Assembly: GCA_033557465.1 (NCBI GenBank)
Contig: CM066033.1
Location: 389,367,289-389,431,288, forward strand
Source of the DNA: Ichthyophis bannanicus
Lineage: Eukaryota; Chordata; Amphibia; Gymnophiona; Ichthyophiidae
Direction of reading: 5' to 3'
DNA length: 64,000 nt
Under the pieces are notes generated by a model that made no database searches, was not told the origin of the DNA, and saw nothing but the letters and a program-made list of their open reading frames with translations. The position numbers and the translations under genes were made by a program. Positions within the stretch are counted from its first letter, which is position 1. Every line of letters starts with the position of its first letter. Shown here piece by piece: positions 52,658 to 62,704 of the stretch.

Positions 52658-52860
52658 GGGACCGGAGCTAATCGGCTCGGTCCTTGGGCAGGAAAGCCCT
52701 CGACTGGAGGGTGTTGAGCTTTGCTACGATGAACTCCGGGCACTATGTGGGGAGGAGGTGACACTTAGGGTAGTTTATGACAAAGCCCCCAAGTGTTGCA
52801 GAACCTGGATGGTATGAGGGTGGCCTGCTGAATTTCAGAGGCTATGCTTCCCCTTATGAG

Positions 52861-53430
52861 TCAGTCGTCCGGGTAGCAAAAAATGAAGATCCCCTGGAGT
52901 CTCAGGAAGGTGGCCAAGACTGCCAGGCATTTTGTGAAGACCCGTGGGGCACAGACTAGACCGAAGGGGAGCACCCTGTATTGAAAGTGCCTGCCCCCTA
53001 CTACGAACCGCAGGTACTGCCTGGGGTTGGGGTGGATGAGGATGTGAGTATAAGCATCACTGAGGCCTAAGGAGCATAGCCAGTCTCCCTGCTGGAGATA
53101 TGGCAGCAATATTCCAAGGGAGAGCATCTTGAACTTCTCCCTCACCAGGAATTTGTTGAGGTTGTGTAGGTTGAGGATGAGCCTGAGGCCCCCTGTCCTC
53201 TTTGGGATGAGGAAGTATCTGAGTAGAATCCCTTGCCCCTGTGGTGGTGGGGCACCGGTTCCACCACCTTGTCCTCGAGAAGACCTGCCAACTTCAAGAG
53301 AAGGTTCCAGTGTATGGGAGACCTGAAGGGCTCTCCCGGAAAATAAGAGGGAGGCGTCTGAGCCAGATGGAGGAGATAACCTTCCCTGACTACCCTCAGT
53401 GCCCAGGAATTGGTGGGGATAGCCATCCAT
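52861..53430 (-). CDS. DIRS E reverse transcriptase, 189 aa, altered catalytic box
   Basis: The frame contains ILLRYFLIPKRTGGLRLILN LHNLNKFLVREKFKMLSLGI LLPYLQQGDWLCSLGLSDAY THILIHPNPRQYLRFVVGGR and PFGLVCAPRVFTKCLAVLAT, then IFIFCYPDD. The first catalytic block reads LGLSDAY instead of LDLKDAY, changing the aspartate position, and YLDDWLI reads YPDD followed by a stop. It is likely inactive despite the long frame. Confidence 0.7.
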   Translation of the reverse strand: MDGYPHQFLGTEGSQGRLSPPSGSDASLLFSGRALQVSHTLEPSLEVGRSSRGQGGGTGAPPPQGQGILLRYFLIPKRTGGLRLILNLHNLNKFLVREKFKMLSLGILLPYLQQGDWLCSLGLSDAYTHILIHPNPRQYLRFVVGGRHFQYRVLPFGLVCAPRVFTKCLAVLATFLRLQGIFIFCYPDD

Positions 53431-53479
53431 CTCTGGGCATATCCAAGGAGGTTAGCAACCTGTGGGCTGCTAACCTCCT

Positions 53480-55600
53480 TGGGATAGAGAGGCTATGCTC
53501 AAGGAGTCAAAAGCTCCCCCCTGGCTGGGTCAGGGCCAGTGCCTGAGGTTTTGGAGCTTTCTGCTTACGTGGGCCATGCCCATGTCCTTTGGCCTGCTGA
53601 TCCTGTTGGGGAGCTGGGGAGGCCTGATAGGGTGGGTAGTTTTGGTAAGCAGCTACCTTCCTCGGGTAAAAGGGCTTTTTACCCGGGCCCTTCCGTCGGG
53701 GAGGGGCAGTGGTCTTCTTAGAGTGCCTGGTCCTCATCATGCTCACTATGTAGATAAACCAAATCTAATCACATCCCCGCCAACACATACACACCACTCT
53801 GTACACTGCATGAAAACATTTGCCCCCTTGTTTGCTTGCCGTGGAAACCGCTTTGATTGAATAAGGCGGTATATAAATACCATTAAATAAAAATAAAAAA
53901 TAAAAAAAATCAATCATGAACTCTGTCTCCAGCTCGGCAGCCTTGTCGGTCATGGGTTTGCCAAAGAGGTTCTCCCCATGGCATGGGACATTGACCAGTT
54001 TGTCCTGAATCCACTGCTCGAGATCGAATGACTGAAACCAAGCTTGGCGGTGTGCACCGATGCCAGCCGCGGCTACTTGAGCTGCCAATTCAAACCAGTC
54101 ATAGGCTGCTCGAGACAAATTTGGAGCATTCATGGAAAACCTTGACCAGGCTCTTGAAGTGCTGCAAGGGTTCCTCGGAGAGACTAGCCGAGAACCCGGC
54201 AAGTTCCTTCGCCAGGTCTCTAAGATACATGCCCATGTACAGTTGGTAGGCCTGGATGCGGCAGAGGAGCATCAAAGCCCAGGTAGCATTTACTGCCAAA
54301 GGCGTCCAAGGTGCGGGCCTCCCTGCTGGGGAGCACCGAGGAGTGCGTCTTCTGGCTTTTCAGCTGACGCATGGCCGACTCCACCACCATGGAGTTATGC
54401 AGCATGTGTGACTTCTGGAAACCCGGGCTCCGGCAGACCTGATATATCGAGTTGAGCCATCTGCTCAACACCGGCACCAAGGCCGGTGTCTCCCACATTC
54501 GGAGTATGAACTGTTCCAGGATTGGGGGGGGGGGGGGGGGAGATGGGTACCGTTAGCGATTCCCACAGAAGGGCCTCGTACTGGAGGATCTCTAACTCAT
54601 CCGCCCGAGGGTCTTCCTCCAACTCGGTAAAGAATGCCAGGGCCTTGGACATGTCCTTGACAAAGTCCAAGAAACCCATGTCCTCCAGTGGGGACTGCTG
54701 CCAAGGTTCCGACACGGGGAAATCAGGTGGTGTGTCGCCATGGTGACGGTTATGGGGGGACTTCTCGTCCTCCGTCTCCCACTCGGAGTAGTCCATGGAG
54801 GACTCACCTGAGGGCTGCTCCGCGGGCCTTGAGGACCCTGATGCTCCACAGCTGGCACCCAGTAGACTTGCCGAGGATGACCACGGTCCCAACAAGAGGG
54901 ACTCGGAGCGTGACCTCGGCCGAGGATTGACTCAAGGTCAAAGGACCTCGAGGATCAGCTCGGCCTCCGTGGATGTCTTGGAGGTCGACAGCCCGGTGGT
55001 CGGGTGGATGAACTAGTCGAACCGGACAACAGCGCCTGCTGCTGGTCCATGAAGGCAGACAAACTGCACTCCAGGGCCGCCATTCTGGACTCCAGCCCAG
55101 AAGGCTCCACAGGGGCCCGAAGCCGGCTCCCCCAAAGGGGAATCCTCAACGAGGATGGTGTCTGGGAACCGAGGCCAGTCTGCAGCCAGATCCTTCTAGG
55201 GGACCCTCGCAGGTCACTCCTTCTCAGATGCCTCGGACTATGGGACCGGGACCGGGCAGCTCTCAGCCGGCCGGAACCATCCAAGGACACTGCCTTAGAG
55301 GGTTTCTTCTTCTTGCTGGGCTCCCTCAAGGGAGACCCCCCTTTCTGAGAGCCCACGACAGTATTCGAGCTTGGAATGCTCCGCACAAGGTGTCAGGGCC
55401 TCAGATGAGGCCCTGGCTTTGGGAGGTACCGGGAACTTGGGGAAGAGCTTGTCGCGCTACTGCTGACGGCTCGAGGGCCTTGCTGGACATCCTTTTTCAG
55501 AGACCGCAGGCTGCTAGGTCATGGTCTGGCCAGAGGCAACGAAACAGCAGTCGTGTGTCTCTGTCAAGGACATGATTTTAGAGCACCGAGATGCTACGGG
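53480..55600 (-). pseudogene. DIRS E gag, broken and split by an L2 tail
   Basis: From right to left: the finger remnant near 55514-55590 (SKIMSLTETHDCCF), 54955-55386 (KKKPSKAVSLDGSGRLRAAR; SGLESRMAALECSLSAFMDQ, a possible short coiled coil) and 54395-54895 (LDFVKDMSKALAFFTELEED PRADELEILQYEALLWESL). Next are 54220-54498 (MWETPALVPVLSRWLNSIYQ, SMVVESAMRQLKSQKTHSSV and LPSREARTLDAFGSKCYLG), 54099-54299 (YQLYMGMYLRDLAKELAGF) and 53765-54202 (AYDWFELAAQVAAAGIGAHR QAWFQSFDLEQWIQDKLVNV PCHGENLFGKPMTDKAAELE). A 17-base G run at 54524-54540 causes one frame change. Confidence 0.7.
53742..53912 (+). mobile_element. L2-type 3' tail fragment in DIRS E
   Basis: A 171-bp insert ends with cgtggaaaccgctttgattg aataaggcggtatataaata ccattaaataaaa, the L2-type 3' end, on the plus strand. 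It is flanked by ATCATG (53736-53741 and 53913-53918). Removing it restores DIRS Gag coding across the site, as judged against DIRS G at 63170-63190. It could be a 5'-truncated L2 or a SINE sharing the tail. Confidence 0.8.
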
Positions 55601-55772
55601 AAAAAAGGAGACTGAGCAAGATGTCACCCTCGGGTGGGAAGGGGACCATGCATGCGTAGTGGTATCTCCCAAAGGCTTTCTTTGAAAGCTGGCGGAATGC
55701 TTCCTCGAGGGCTCCGTCGGTGCCGATGTCACCCATATGTGAGGACTGACTTCCTGCTTGTTCCTGGAGAAA
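55601..55772 (-). repeat. DIRS E right (5') terminal repeat
   Basis: It reads ggctccgtcggtgccgatgt cacccatatgtgaggactga then cttcctgcttgttcctggag aaa. It mirrors 50111-50200. Confidence 0.85.
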
Positions 55773-56599
55773 GAGACAAGCATGAATTTGAAGTGCAGAA
55801 AGTCCGCAAGAGTGCTGAATTTGAGGCAGGCACACTCAGCTGAGCGGGCACAGGAACATAGATAGTGGGTAGTGAAAGACAGCCACGGTTGAGGTACTGT
55901 ACAGCGGAGCAAGAGCATCCAAAGCAGAGGAGAGTGCAGTATTATAGGAAGTTACTGCCTCATCAACAGTCAGATGACACATTGGAGGAAAGAGGTGATG
56001 AGACAGTGAAGGAGAGAGCCAATGGTTCAACAGCATGAAGAATTCTAAAGAGGTTGGAGGAGACAGGATGAGGTTGAGGTGGTGAGTGATGAAGAATAAA
56101 GCTTACCAGGTGATGGTCCAATAAGGGGAGAAGTGAGGTACAGAAGTTTGAGGGGAGGCAATGAGAAGAATACAAGGTCAAGGCAATGGCCTTGCTGGTG
56201 AGTGGAGGCAGCAGAACAAAGCTGGAGGTTGAATGAGGAGGTAAGGGAGAGGAGCTTTGAAGCATAAAGGGTCGGAGAGGTTAACAATACGAATGTTAAA
56301 ATCCCCAAGAATAAGGGAGGGGGGAAGATGAATCTAGAGAGAAGGAAAGCCATGAGTCAAAGTCAGAGAGAAAGGTAGAGGTGGACTGGTCAGGAGGAGG
56401 TCGATAAAGAACAGCTACAGTTAGCTGAAGCTTACAATAAGGGTGTTCACAGAACCAGGAACCACCAGCAAATGATCAGCAGCCCATGTGCTCACAGAGA
56501 AAAGCTACTGAACAAACAAAACCCCAGCAGGGGGAGGGACAGGGCAAGTGCTGAATGCAAGCAAGTGAAAGCAGAGTCCACAGAATGTGCCCTAGTAAA

Positions 56600-57720
56600 A
56601 AACTGACCCCGTTTCCCCTTGTTTGTTTACGTAGAACATGGCAACTTGGTTTTATGTTCTGATTAGAACAGGTTGTCCTGATAGATGGAGTTGAAAAACC
56701 CTTAGAGCATTTGTCAGCGCCCATAGTTTGAGCGGGATAATCTGCAGGGTGGATTCCTGTTATGTCCACAGTCCCTGTGTGGTCAGGTCATTCAGATGCG
56801 CCCCCAACCCAGCTTCGAAGCATCCGTTGTCAGCATGCATCGAAGTGGAGGCATCTTCAAAGATGACCCAATAGGTTTTGTGGGAGATACCGCCAATGAA
56901 AGGGCTTAATCAGTTGAGGGATGATGCAGATCTCGTCTCCAAGATGACCCTTCGCTTGTGTCCATTGAGAAGACAGAGTCCATTGCACTTGTCGCATGTG
57001 TAATAGAGCCTAGAGGCCAAAATGGGCCGTGGAAGCCATGTATCCTAATATTTGTAGCATCTCTTGAGTTGTTACTCGGCTTTGCTGTTGTACCCCCTTT
57101 GCCAGCTCGATGAGGCAGGCACAGAGATCCTGTGGGAGGAAAGCTCAGGCCTGTCGAGTGTCTAGGAGCGCTCTGAAGAACTCTAAACTTTGGGTCAGAG
57201 TGAGGTGGGACTTTGGGACGTTTATGACAAAACCCAGGTGTTAGAGCACTGTGATGGTACGATGAAGGGAGAGACTTACCTCTTGAGGGGTTTCTTCACG
57301 ATCAGTCAATCGTTTACGTAAGGCAAGAAGAATATCCTCAAGGTGCGTAGATAGGCAGCGATGACTGCCATGCATTTTGTGAAGACCTTTGGGGCAGAGG
57401 CTAGACCGAAGGGGAAAACCCAGTATTGGTAATGGTTTCCTTGAAACGAAGCACAGATACTGTCTGTGCAAGGGATGGATCAGTAAATGCATGTACGCCT
57501 ATTTTAAGTCTAGAGAACATAGCCAATCGTGTCTCTGGAGGTATAGTAGAAGAGTTCCTAGTGAAATAATTTTGAACTTTTCTCAGACCATGAACTTGTT
57601 TAAGTCTCAGAGATCCAATATGGGCCTGAAGCCTCCTGTTTTCTTTGGAATAAGAAAATATGGAGAGTAAAAAGTCAACTTTTCTTGAGGCGGCGGCATT
57701 CTTTCTGGTATAACAGGGTG
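56600..57720 (-). pseudogene. DIRS H RNase H and reverse transcriptase
   Basis: The minus-strand reading at 56600-56750 corresponds to the RNase H block with plus-strand tgtttgtttacgtagaacat ggcaacttgg encoding MFYVNKQ. Plus-strand 56810-56960 matches the TDAS and thumb region. ORF 57241-57492 reads MHLLIHPLHRQYLCFVSRKP (first RT block), and the YLDD box position near 57290-57320 is mutated. Plus-strand 57590-57670 (ctcagagatccaatatgggc ctgaagcctcctgttttctt tgg) matches the fingers. Frames are heavily broken. Confidence 0.65.
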
Positions 57721-59690
57721 GTCACCTCTTCTTTTAAGGGAGTGCTTTGAAGGCGTTGTATGGGATAAGCCCCTGAAAAGCTGGTGGATGGTAAGGATTC
57801 AAAGTAAAGCGGGTGACCCCTTTGGACAATCTGGAGCGTCCCTTGCTTTGATGTTATGAGGTGCTACCTGTGGACACAGTGACAAAATCTGCCTGCTATG
57901 TGGAGGGGCTGGGGCCCTCTAGGGGCAGACTGGCAATTGCTCTCTAGGAAGGAGTCAAAAACCAGGAGCAGACTTTGCCTGTGCAGCTGGTTAAAGCTTA
58001 GGAGCCTTGGGTTGGAGAGGACCCTGCTGCCTTTGCTGAGGTGATAGGTAGCTGAAGGTTGGTAAGGAGGATAGTATCTCTTCTTTTTACAATAAAAAGA
58101 CTTCTTGGGAAAAGCCTTCCTTTTGGATGAGTCAGCAATTTTCCTGGACAGACGTTTTAGATAAGATCATGTGTTTCAGTGCCTCCTACTTCTTCCATCC
58201 AATCTTTGCCAAAAGGGTTTTATCCAGTACATGGATTATGGGCAGTTTATCCTGGAACCATTGCTCAAGATCTGAGGCTTGTTGCCAGGCCATTCTGCGA
58301 ACTCCAATGCAGACTGCTGAAGCTCTGTTTGTGGATTTGAAAGCATCAAGAGAGGCCTGGTAAGAAACTTGGAAGTGTTCTGGCCTTGCTTGATGAGTGT
58401 CTGGAATGCACCCTGCTTATCCTCAGGAAGCAGAGGGGTCAGAGTCTCCAGAGCCCTGGTGACATCCTTCAGAAACATGCCCACATATAAAACATGTAAG
58501 AGTTGATTCTGGAGGCCAACATGCATACTTGGAAACCCTGATGCCCGAAAGCATTGAGTGTCCTCAAATCTCTGCCAGGAGGCATGGATGAATGGTTCTT
58601 TGAGCTCTTTATTCTGTGCATTACCAATTCTACCACCACTGAGTACTCAGTACATGGTATTGAGTCTCTTGCTGGCAGGCAGAACTGTAAGCAGGGCCTC
58701 CCACATGCGGAGCATAAGATGCTGCAGCATATGATGCACCAGTAAGGTAGCCACCTTCTTGGGCATCGGAGGGTATTGGAGTATCTCAAATTCTTTTGCC
58801 CACCGTTCCTTCTCAAAGGCTACTGTGATGGAGAGCCCTGCTGCCATGTTACATATGAAGTCCTGAAAGGACATATCTTCTGGTGGGAACCAATGCCATT
58901 TCTGAGGTGATGAAGGGTTCAAAGGGATATTGGGAAGTTCTCAGGAATCGAGCGATCCCCCCCCCCCCCCATCAGATTCTGAAGAACTTGAATCAGAGTC
59001 CGGCAAGAAATCAAAGTGTCTGCGGTCTTGGTTCAACCTTGATGCTTCGTGGAAGTCAATGGTCAATGCCAATACAAATACTTGGAACCAAGAGATATGG
59101 GAGCCTGAAGTCTGTTGGATTCCAGGGGGGGATCAAACTGCTCCAATGGAGGAATTGGCCACAGGTGCTTCAACGATGCCAGTTCGAAAGCCGATATTGG
59201 GCCAGATATGCCTGGCTTTAGGTTTGGTGCCGAAACTTGCACTCCTGAAGCTCTCGATGTTATCGCTACAGAGGCTGCCAGGAGTGCTGCCAAACTCCTC
59301 TTGAGAGCCAGCATGTGCTGTCTAGGGAAATGGCCGATGTCTGGGTGGAATCACATACAGGGTTCTAAAGCACCGTCCCAGAGCATGGAACCAGTAGCTC
59401 TCTGGAGGTCAATGCCTCGGGAGCATCCCGGAGGCCACTTGTGCTTTGGAGGATCCTCCCGCTAGGGCTGTTTGGCGGGCCAGTCTGCATTGGATGCACC
59501 TCTAGGGGACATGATTTATGCTGGGACTTTTCCCTGGCCTTGGAATTGGTCTATGATGCAGAAGATTTTGAAATGGCCCTAGACTTTGACTTCGAAGCCT
59601 GAAAAGTCGTCGAAGTGGAAGCCACTGAGACAGAGTCCAAGGGGAACTGTAGGGCTGGTACCTCTGCAGATCTCTGGCCTGCTCAGATGC
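57720..59690 (-). pseudogene. DIRS H gag, broken
   Basis: Pieces from right to left: 59063-59314 (MLALKRSLAALLAASVAITS), 58647-58922 (MSFQDFICNMAAGLSITVAF, EILQYPPMPKKVATLLVHHM LQHLMLRMWEALLTVLPASK RLNTMY), 58469-58816 (VVELVMHRIKSSKNHSSMPP GRDLRTLNAFGHQGFQVCML ASRINSYMFYM) and 58236-58526 (KDVTRALETLTPLLPEDKQG AFQTLIKQGQNTSKFLTRPL). The finger region near 59500 is unclear. A 14-base C run near 58966 lies in it. It resembles the DIRS C Gag more than that of A, D, E or G. Confidence 0.7.
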
Positions 59691-60377
59691 TAAAACCTGA
59701 ACCAAAGCTGACCAAACAAGATGGTTTCCTGTTTCCAGTTTTAGACCTGACCTTCAAGCAACTGCTTGCCAAGTGTTTATACGGGTGCATACTGAAGACC
59801 ATTGTTCCTGGCTAATTCATTGCCCACATGCAAGAACACCTGCTTCTCCGGCTCTTATCTACAGACTGTTTTACTGGCCTCAGGCACTTATAGCTATGTC
59901 CAGAAACTACGTACCGTTTCCATCGCATGACATCTTACTATGGACCCTTTGGCTGCAGGAAGGATGCTTGTAGACTACCTCCTGATTCACTGAGAACTCT
60001 TCGGATTGTTTCATGCCAATGAATTACCAAAAAATGATAAGGATTCATCACAAAGAACAATAGTGTCTGCATGGAAGAACTTTCACGCCTTTTGTGCTCT
60101 GTGTGTCTTGTGCTTACTACCTTGCCTATCTGCAAGACAGATACACACTGCGTGTATGCAAGGACAGAGATAAGACTTTCAGAGATACCTCCGGTTTTGT
60201 GTTCTCATGCGGCTTGCCTCCGAAAGGGCTGTAGCTTGTGCTATCTAGCCTAGCAGCCTCTTTGACCCCCATGCTGCTCCAAAGACTTCTCGGACCCAGC
60301 CACAAGCATTCTGGCAAGAGCTAAGGTACAGTCTTATTTCTCTTCTCCTCCGGGAGGGTGAGGGTAAGTTAAAAACT
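59691..60377. other. Unassigned sequence between DIRS H and an inverted DIRS end
   Basis: No RT, recombinase or Gag motif of the neighbouring elements is visible on either strand. Short plus-strand frames (59615-59815, 59773-59973, 60071-60253) are Cys/Leu-rich, for example LCSVCLVLTTLPICKTDTHC, and look like chance ORFs. It may be MIA3 intron or an old element that I cannot identify. Confidence 0.4.
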
Positions 60378-60653
60378 AGGTTCCATAATTCTACAAGAAC
60401 AGGGTGGTCCTCACAACGCTCCCTCCTCCCCTTGGAGTTGTTCCTTTACCATCTTTTAGCTAGTCATTTGACTGAGCAAGATGGCATCATTGGGCAGGAA
60501 GGGGACCATGCATGCATGGTGGCATCTCCCAAAGGCTTTCTTTGAAAGCTGGGGGGATGCTTTTGTGAGGGCTCTGTCGGTGCTGATGTCATCCATATGT
60601 GAGGACTGATTCCTGCTGTCCCCGGAAACACCTGTTACAGGTGAGTAACTACG
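60378..60653 (+). mobile_element. Inverted DIRS lineage-1 3' end fragment
   Basis: The only plus-strand DIRS piece. It starts with ttctacaagaacagggtggt cct, which encodes FYKNRVV of the recombinase. It then jumps to the terminal region ctcacaacgctccctcctcc ccttggagtt and runs through gtcggtgctgatgtcatcca tatgtgaggactgattcctg to the terminus cacctgttacaggtgagtaa ctacg at 60653. The following bases cttta are the complement of a TAAAG flank, as at other insertion sites here. Most of the element is deleted. Confidence 0.75.
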
Positions 60654-60765
60654 CTTTATAGATATATTAGAAATATGAGGTAGCAAGTTAAAGCAGCACT
60701 ATGATTACAGTTAGACAAAGTGATAAATCACTGATTAGTAACCAAAGGTCACCAGTTTGCTCTGC
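60654..60765. other. Short spacer, nothing recognised
   Basis: About 110 bp of AT-rich sequence between the inverted DIRS end and DIRS G. No feature is seen. Confidence 0.4.
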
Positions 60766-61040
60766 ACTCAGGAGAATTAGATAAGAGCAGACCCCATAGG
60801 AAGGGGCCCACCAGAGGGTGGGCTGAAAGTGGTTTACCATTCACCAGGTGGTGGTGAGCCGCTAGGGCACTGAGGTGCACCCTAACAGAATTAGACCTGA
60901 GCCTGGATTGAGAAAGGTGGATAAAGTACTGCAACACCATGGCCACCAGGCAGGAGAACAGGTCAGCCCCTCGCTCAGCACACCAAGCTGAGAATCTATG
61001 CCTTCCTTGTAAAGGCCTTACATGAGGCCAGCAGAACATT
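60766..61040 (-). pseudogene. DIRS G recombinase N-terminal part
   Basis: ORF 60749-61039 reads MFCWPHVRPLQGRHRFSAWC AERGADLFSCLVAMVLQYFI HLSQSRLRSNSVRVHLSALA AHHHLVNGKPLSAHPLVGPF LWGLLLSNSPE, the SAM-like core-binding domain of the recombinase. The catalytic half is absent because the element is truncated here. Confidence 0.75.
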
Positions 61041-62071
61041 CTCCACTTCTATGGGAAGGTGGAGATGGGCCAATGCTACCCTCTCAGCAGCCAAACCGTG
61101 AGCGAAAGACTCCAGTTTGAGGTGTAGGAGAGAGTCCCCCTCCTGAGATAGAAGCCCCGTGGCAGTCCCCAAGGGGATGAGGGCTTTCACCACCAGCTGA
61201 AGAAGCAGTGGGAACCACTGCTGCCTGGGCCAACGGGGGGCTATCAAGATGAGCGCAGCCCTGTCGCATAGGGTCTTGAACAAGGTCTTGGCAATCAGCG
61301 GCGTCAGGGGGAAGGCATACATGAGGCCCCTGACCACAGGACTAGAAAACCATCCGCCACCATCCTGGAGGGGTGAGCCTGCCAAGAGCAAAAGTGGGGG
61401 AACTGGAAGTTGTCTGAGATGGCAAACAGGTCCATCATGGTTCCCCCCATACACGGAAAAGCCGGCTGGCTACTATGGGGTCCAGCTTCCACTTGTGCGG
61501 TTGGAGAACCCTGCTTAGCCTGTCAGCTAGTAGGTTGTCCTGTCCTGGCAGGTACACCGCTTTGAGGAAGATTCCCTGCTGGACTCCGTAAGAGCAGATG
61601 CCCCCTTGCTTGTTCACATAGAAGAACATGGCCACTTGGTTATCCGTCTGGATCAAGACAGGCCGATGGCGGAGGCAATGGCCGAAAACTCTCAGAGAAA
61701 GGTGAATGGCACGAAGCTCCAGGAGACTGATTTGCTGGGTGTTCTCGTCTGGCTACCAGCTGCCCTGTGGTGCAGACCCCCTCACAGTGGGCTCCCCAGA
61801 CGAGTAGGGCAGCATCCGTGGTGAGGACAATCGATTGCCCTGGGCCTTGGAAAGGCATGCCCATTTCCAGGTGCTGAGACAACTGCCACCAGACAAGGGA
61901 GTCTGCCAACTGGCGGATCACCTGAATCCTGTCCCTGAGGTGGCCCGTGGCCTGGGACCACTGGTCCCGGAGACACCACAGGGCCATTCTCATGTGGACA
62001 CGGGCATCTGGAGTGACGTGGACTGTACAGGCCATGTGTCTGAGGAGGCGCAGAAGATGGTGGGCAGACAC
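60996..62071 (-). pseudogene. DIRS G RNase H and methyltransferase
   Basis: ORF 61640-62071 covers the thumb (LLRLLRHMACTVHVTPDARV, HMRMALWCLRDQWSQATGHL) and the first RNase H Asp (SIVLTTDAALLVWGAH). ORF 61435-61656 continues MIQTDNQVAMFFYVNKQGGI and VYLPGQDNLLADRLSRVLQP HKW. ORF 60996-61454 gives the methyltransferase: DLFAISDNFQFPHFC-type start, LMYAFPLTPLIAKTLFKTLC and DRAALILIAPRWPRQQWFPL. It is three-frame split, but motifs are largely conserved. Confidence 0.75.
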
Positions 62072-62704
62072 TGAGGGACAGTGCTGTATGTCCCGGGCCA
62101 GAAATCTGAAGGCGGTCTGCCCAGTTGTTGGGCAAGAAAGCCTTTGACTTGTGGGTGTTGAGCCTTGCTCCGATGAATTCCAGTCACTGTGTTGGAAGAA
62201 GGTGGGACTTGGGGTAGTTTATGACGAAGCCCAAATGCTGGAGAACATGGATGGTGCATGCAGTGGCCTGCTGCACCTCGGACGCCGTGTCTCCTTTTAC
62301 GAGCCAGTCGTCCAGGTAGGGAAACACGAAGACAAACCTGAAGCCTGAGAAAGGCAGCCATGACCACCAGGCACTTTGTGAACAACCTTGGGGCAGAGGC
62401 AAGCCCGAATGGGAGTACCTTATTGAACACGTCTGCCCCCTACTAAGAACCGCAGGTACTGCCCGTGGTGCGGGTGAAGTAGGATGTGAGTGTAAGTATC
62501 CTTGAGGTCTAAGGAGCATAGCCAGTCTCCCTGCCGGAGGTAGGGTAGCAACGTTCCAAGGAAGAGCATCAAGAACTTCTCCTCCAGGAAGGCGTTGAGG
62601 TTGCGCAGGTCGATGATGGGCCTTAGGCCCTCTCTCCTCTTTGGGACGAGGAAGTACCTGGAGCAGAACCCCTTGCCCTGGAGGTCATGGGACACTGGTT
62701 CCAC
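61990..62704 (-). pseudogene. DIRS G reverse transcriptase
   Basis: ORF 62420-62704 has LQGKGFCSRYFLVPKRREGL RPIIDLRNLNAFLEEKFLML and WLCSLDLKDTYTHILLHPHH, where DLKDA reads DLKDT. ORF 62184-62519 contains FVFPYLDDWLVKGDTASEVQ with an intact YLDD box and VINYPKSHLLPTQ. ORF 61990-62430 has VLPFGLASAPRLFTKCLVVM. Two frameshifts. Confidence 0.75.

Larger units (their letters stand above)
50111..55772 (-). mobile_element. DIRS E (lineage 1), 5.66 kb, complete structure with one L2 tail inserted
   Basis: The left end agtagtactcacctgtaaca follows flank actagaaag, and the right end tgcttgttcctggagaaa closes at about 55772. From right to left it holds the terminal repeat, gag (55600-53480), RT (53430-52861), RNase H and methyltransferase (52657-51490), recombinase (51644-50512), internal complementary region (50370-50464) and left terminal repeat. 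It sits in the L2 LINE. A 171-bp L2-type fragment interrupts gag. Confidence 0.87.
31921..56600 (-). mobile_element. L2-like LINE split into four pieces by three DIRS elements
   Basis: Pieces at 31921-32731, 38413-39045, 49550-50110 and 55773-~56600 together give about 2.8 kb of one minus-strand LINE. The 3' end at 31921 reads ttctactactacagaacatt then gtatagcgctacaaggcata cgcagcgctg. The RT C-terminus (IQLIAKTCRFFLHIINKICP type; HITPLLKSLHWLPIHF) is in the first piece. KLNMAKTELLIFPPKPSSLL and [17 protein letters not shown] are in the second. AAFKHAMVTPLLKKPLLDPS is in the third, and the endonuclease C-terminus (AASTHQQGHCLDLVFFSLPP) in the fourth. Each junction joins cleanly when the DIRS is removed. 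It is truncated 5' within the endonuclease and its frames are interrupted. Confidence 0.8.
21606..59690 (-). mobile_element. DIRS H (lineage 1), scattered over 38 kb by later insertions
   Basis: The left end tgtagttactcacctgtaat starts at 21606. Element parts recur in the expected 3'-to-5' order. They are the terminal and internal complementary repeats (21606-21935), YR C-terminus (22110-22355), YR (22858-23480), methyltransferase (23480-23680 and 24319-24535), RNase H (31741-31920 and ~56600-56950), RT (~56950-57720) and gag (57720-59690). Each gap is filled by a recognisable younger element, and sequence on the two sides of each gap joins when aligned with DIRS C. The 5' end is missing: similarity to DIRS Gag fades near 59690 and no right terminus is found. 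All genes are broken. Confidence 0.75.

Noticed and set aside
54524..54540. 17-base G run as a regulatory G-quadruplex
   Set aside because: A plain homopolymer within a decayed gag is better explained by slippage or sequencing error.
59615..60253. Small Cys-rich plus-strand ORFs as peptides
   Set aside because: They are short overlapping frames without signal peptide logic, splice context or similarity that I can identify.
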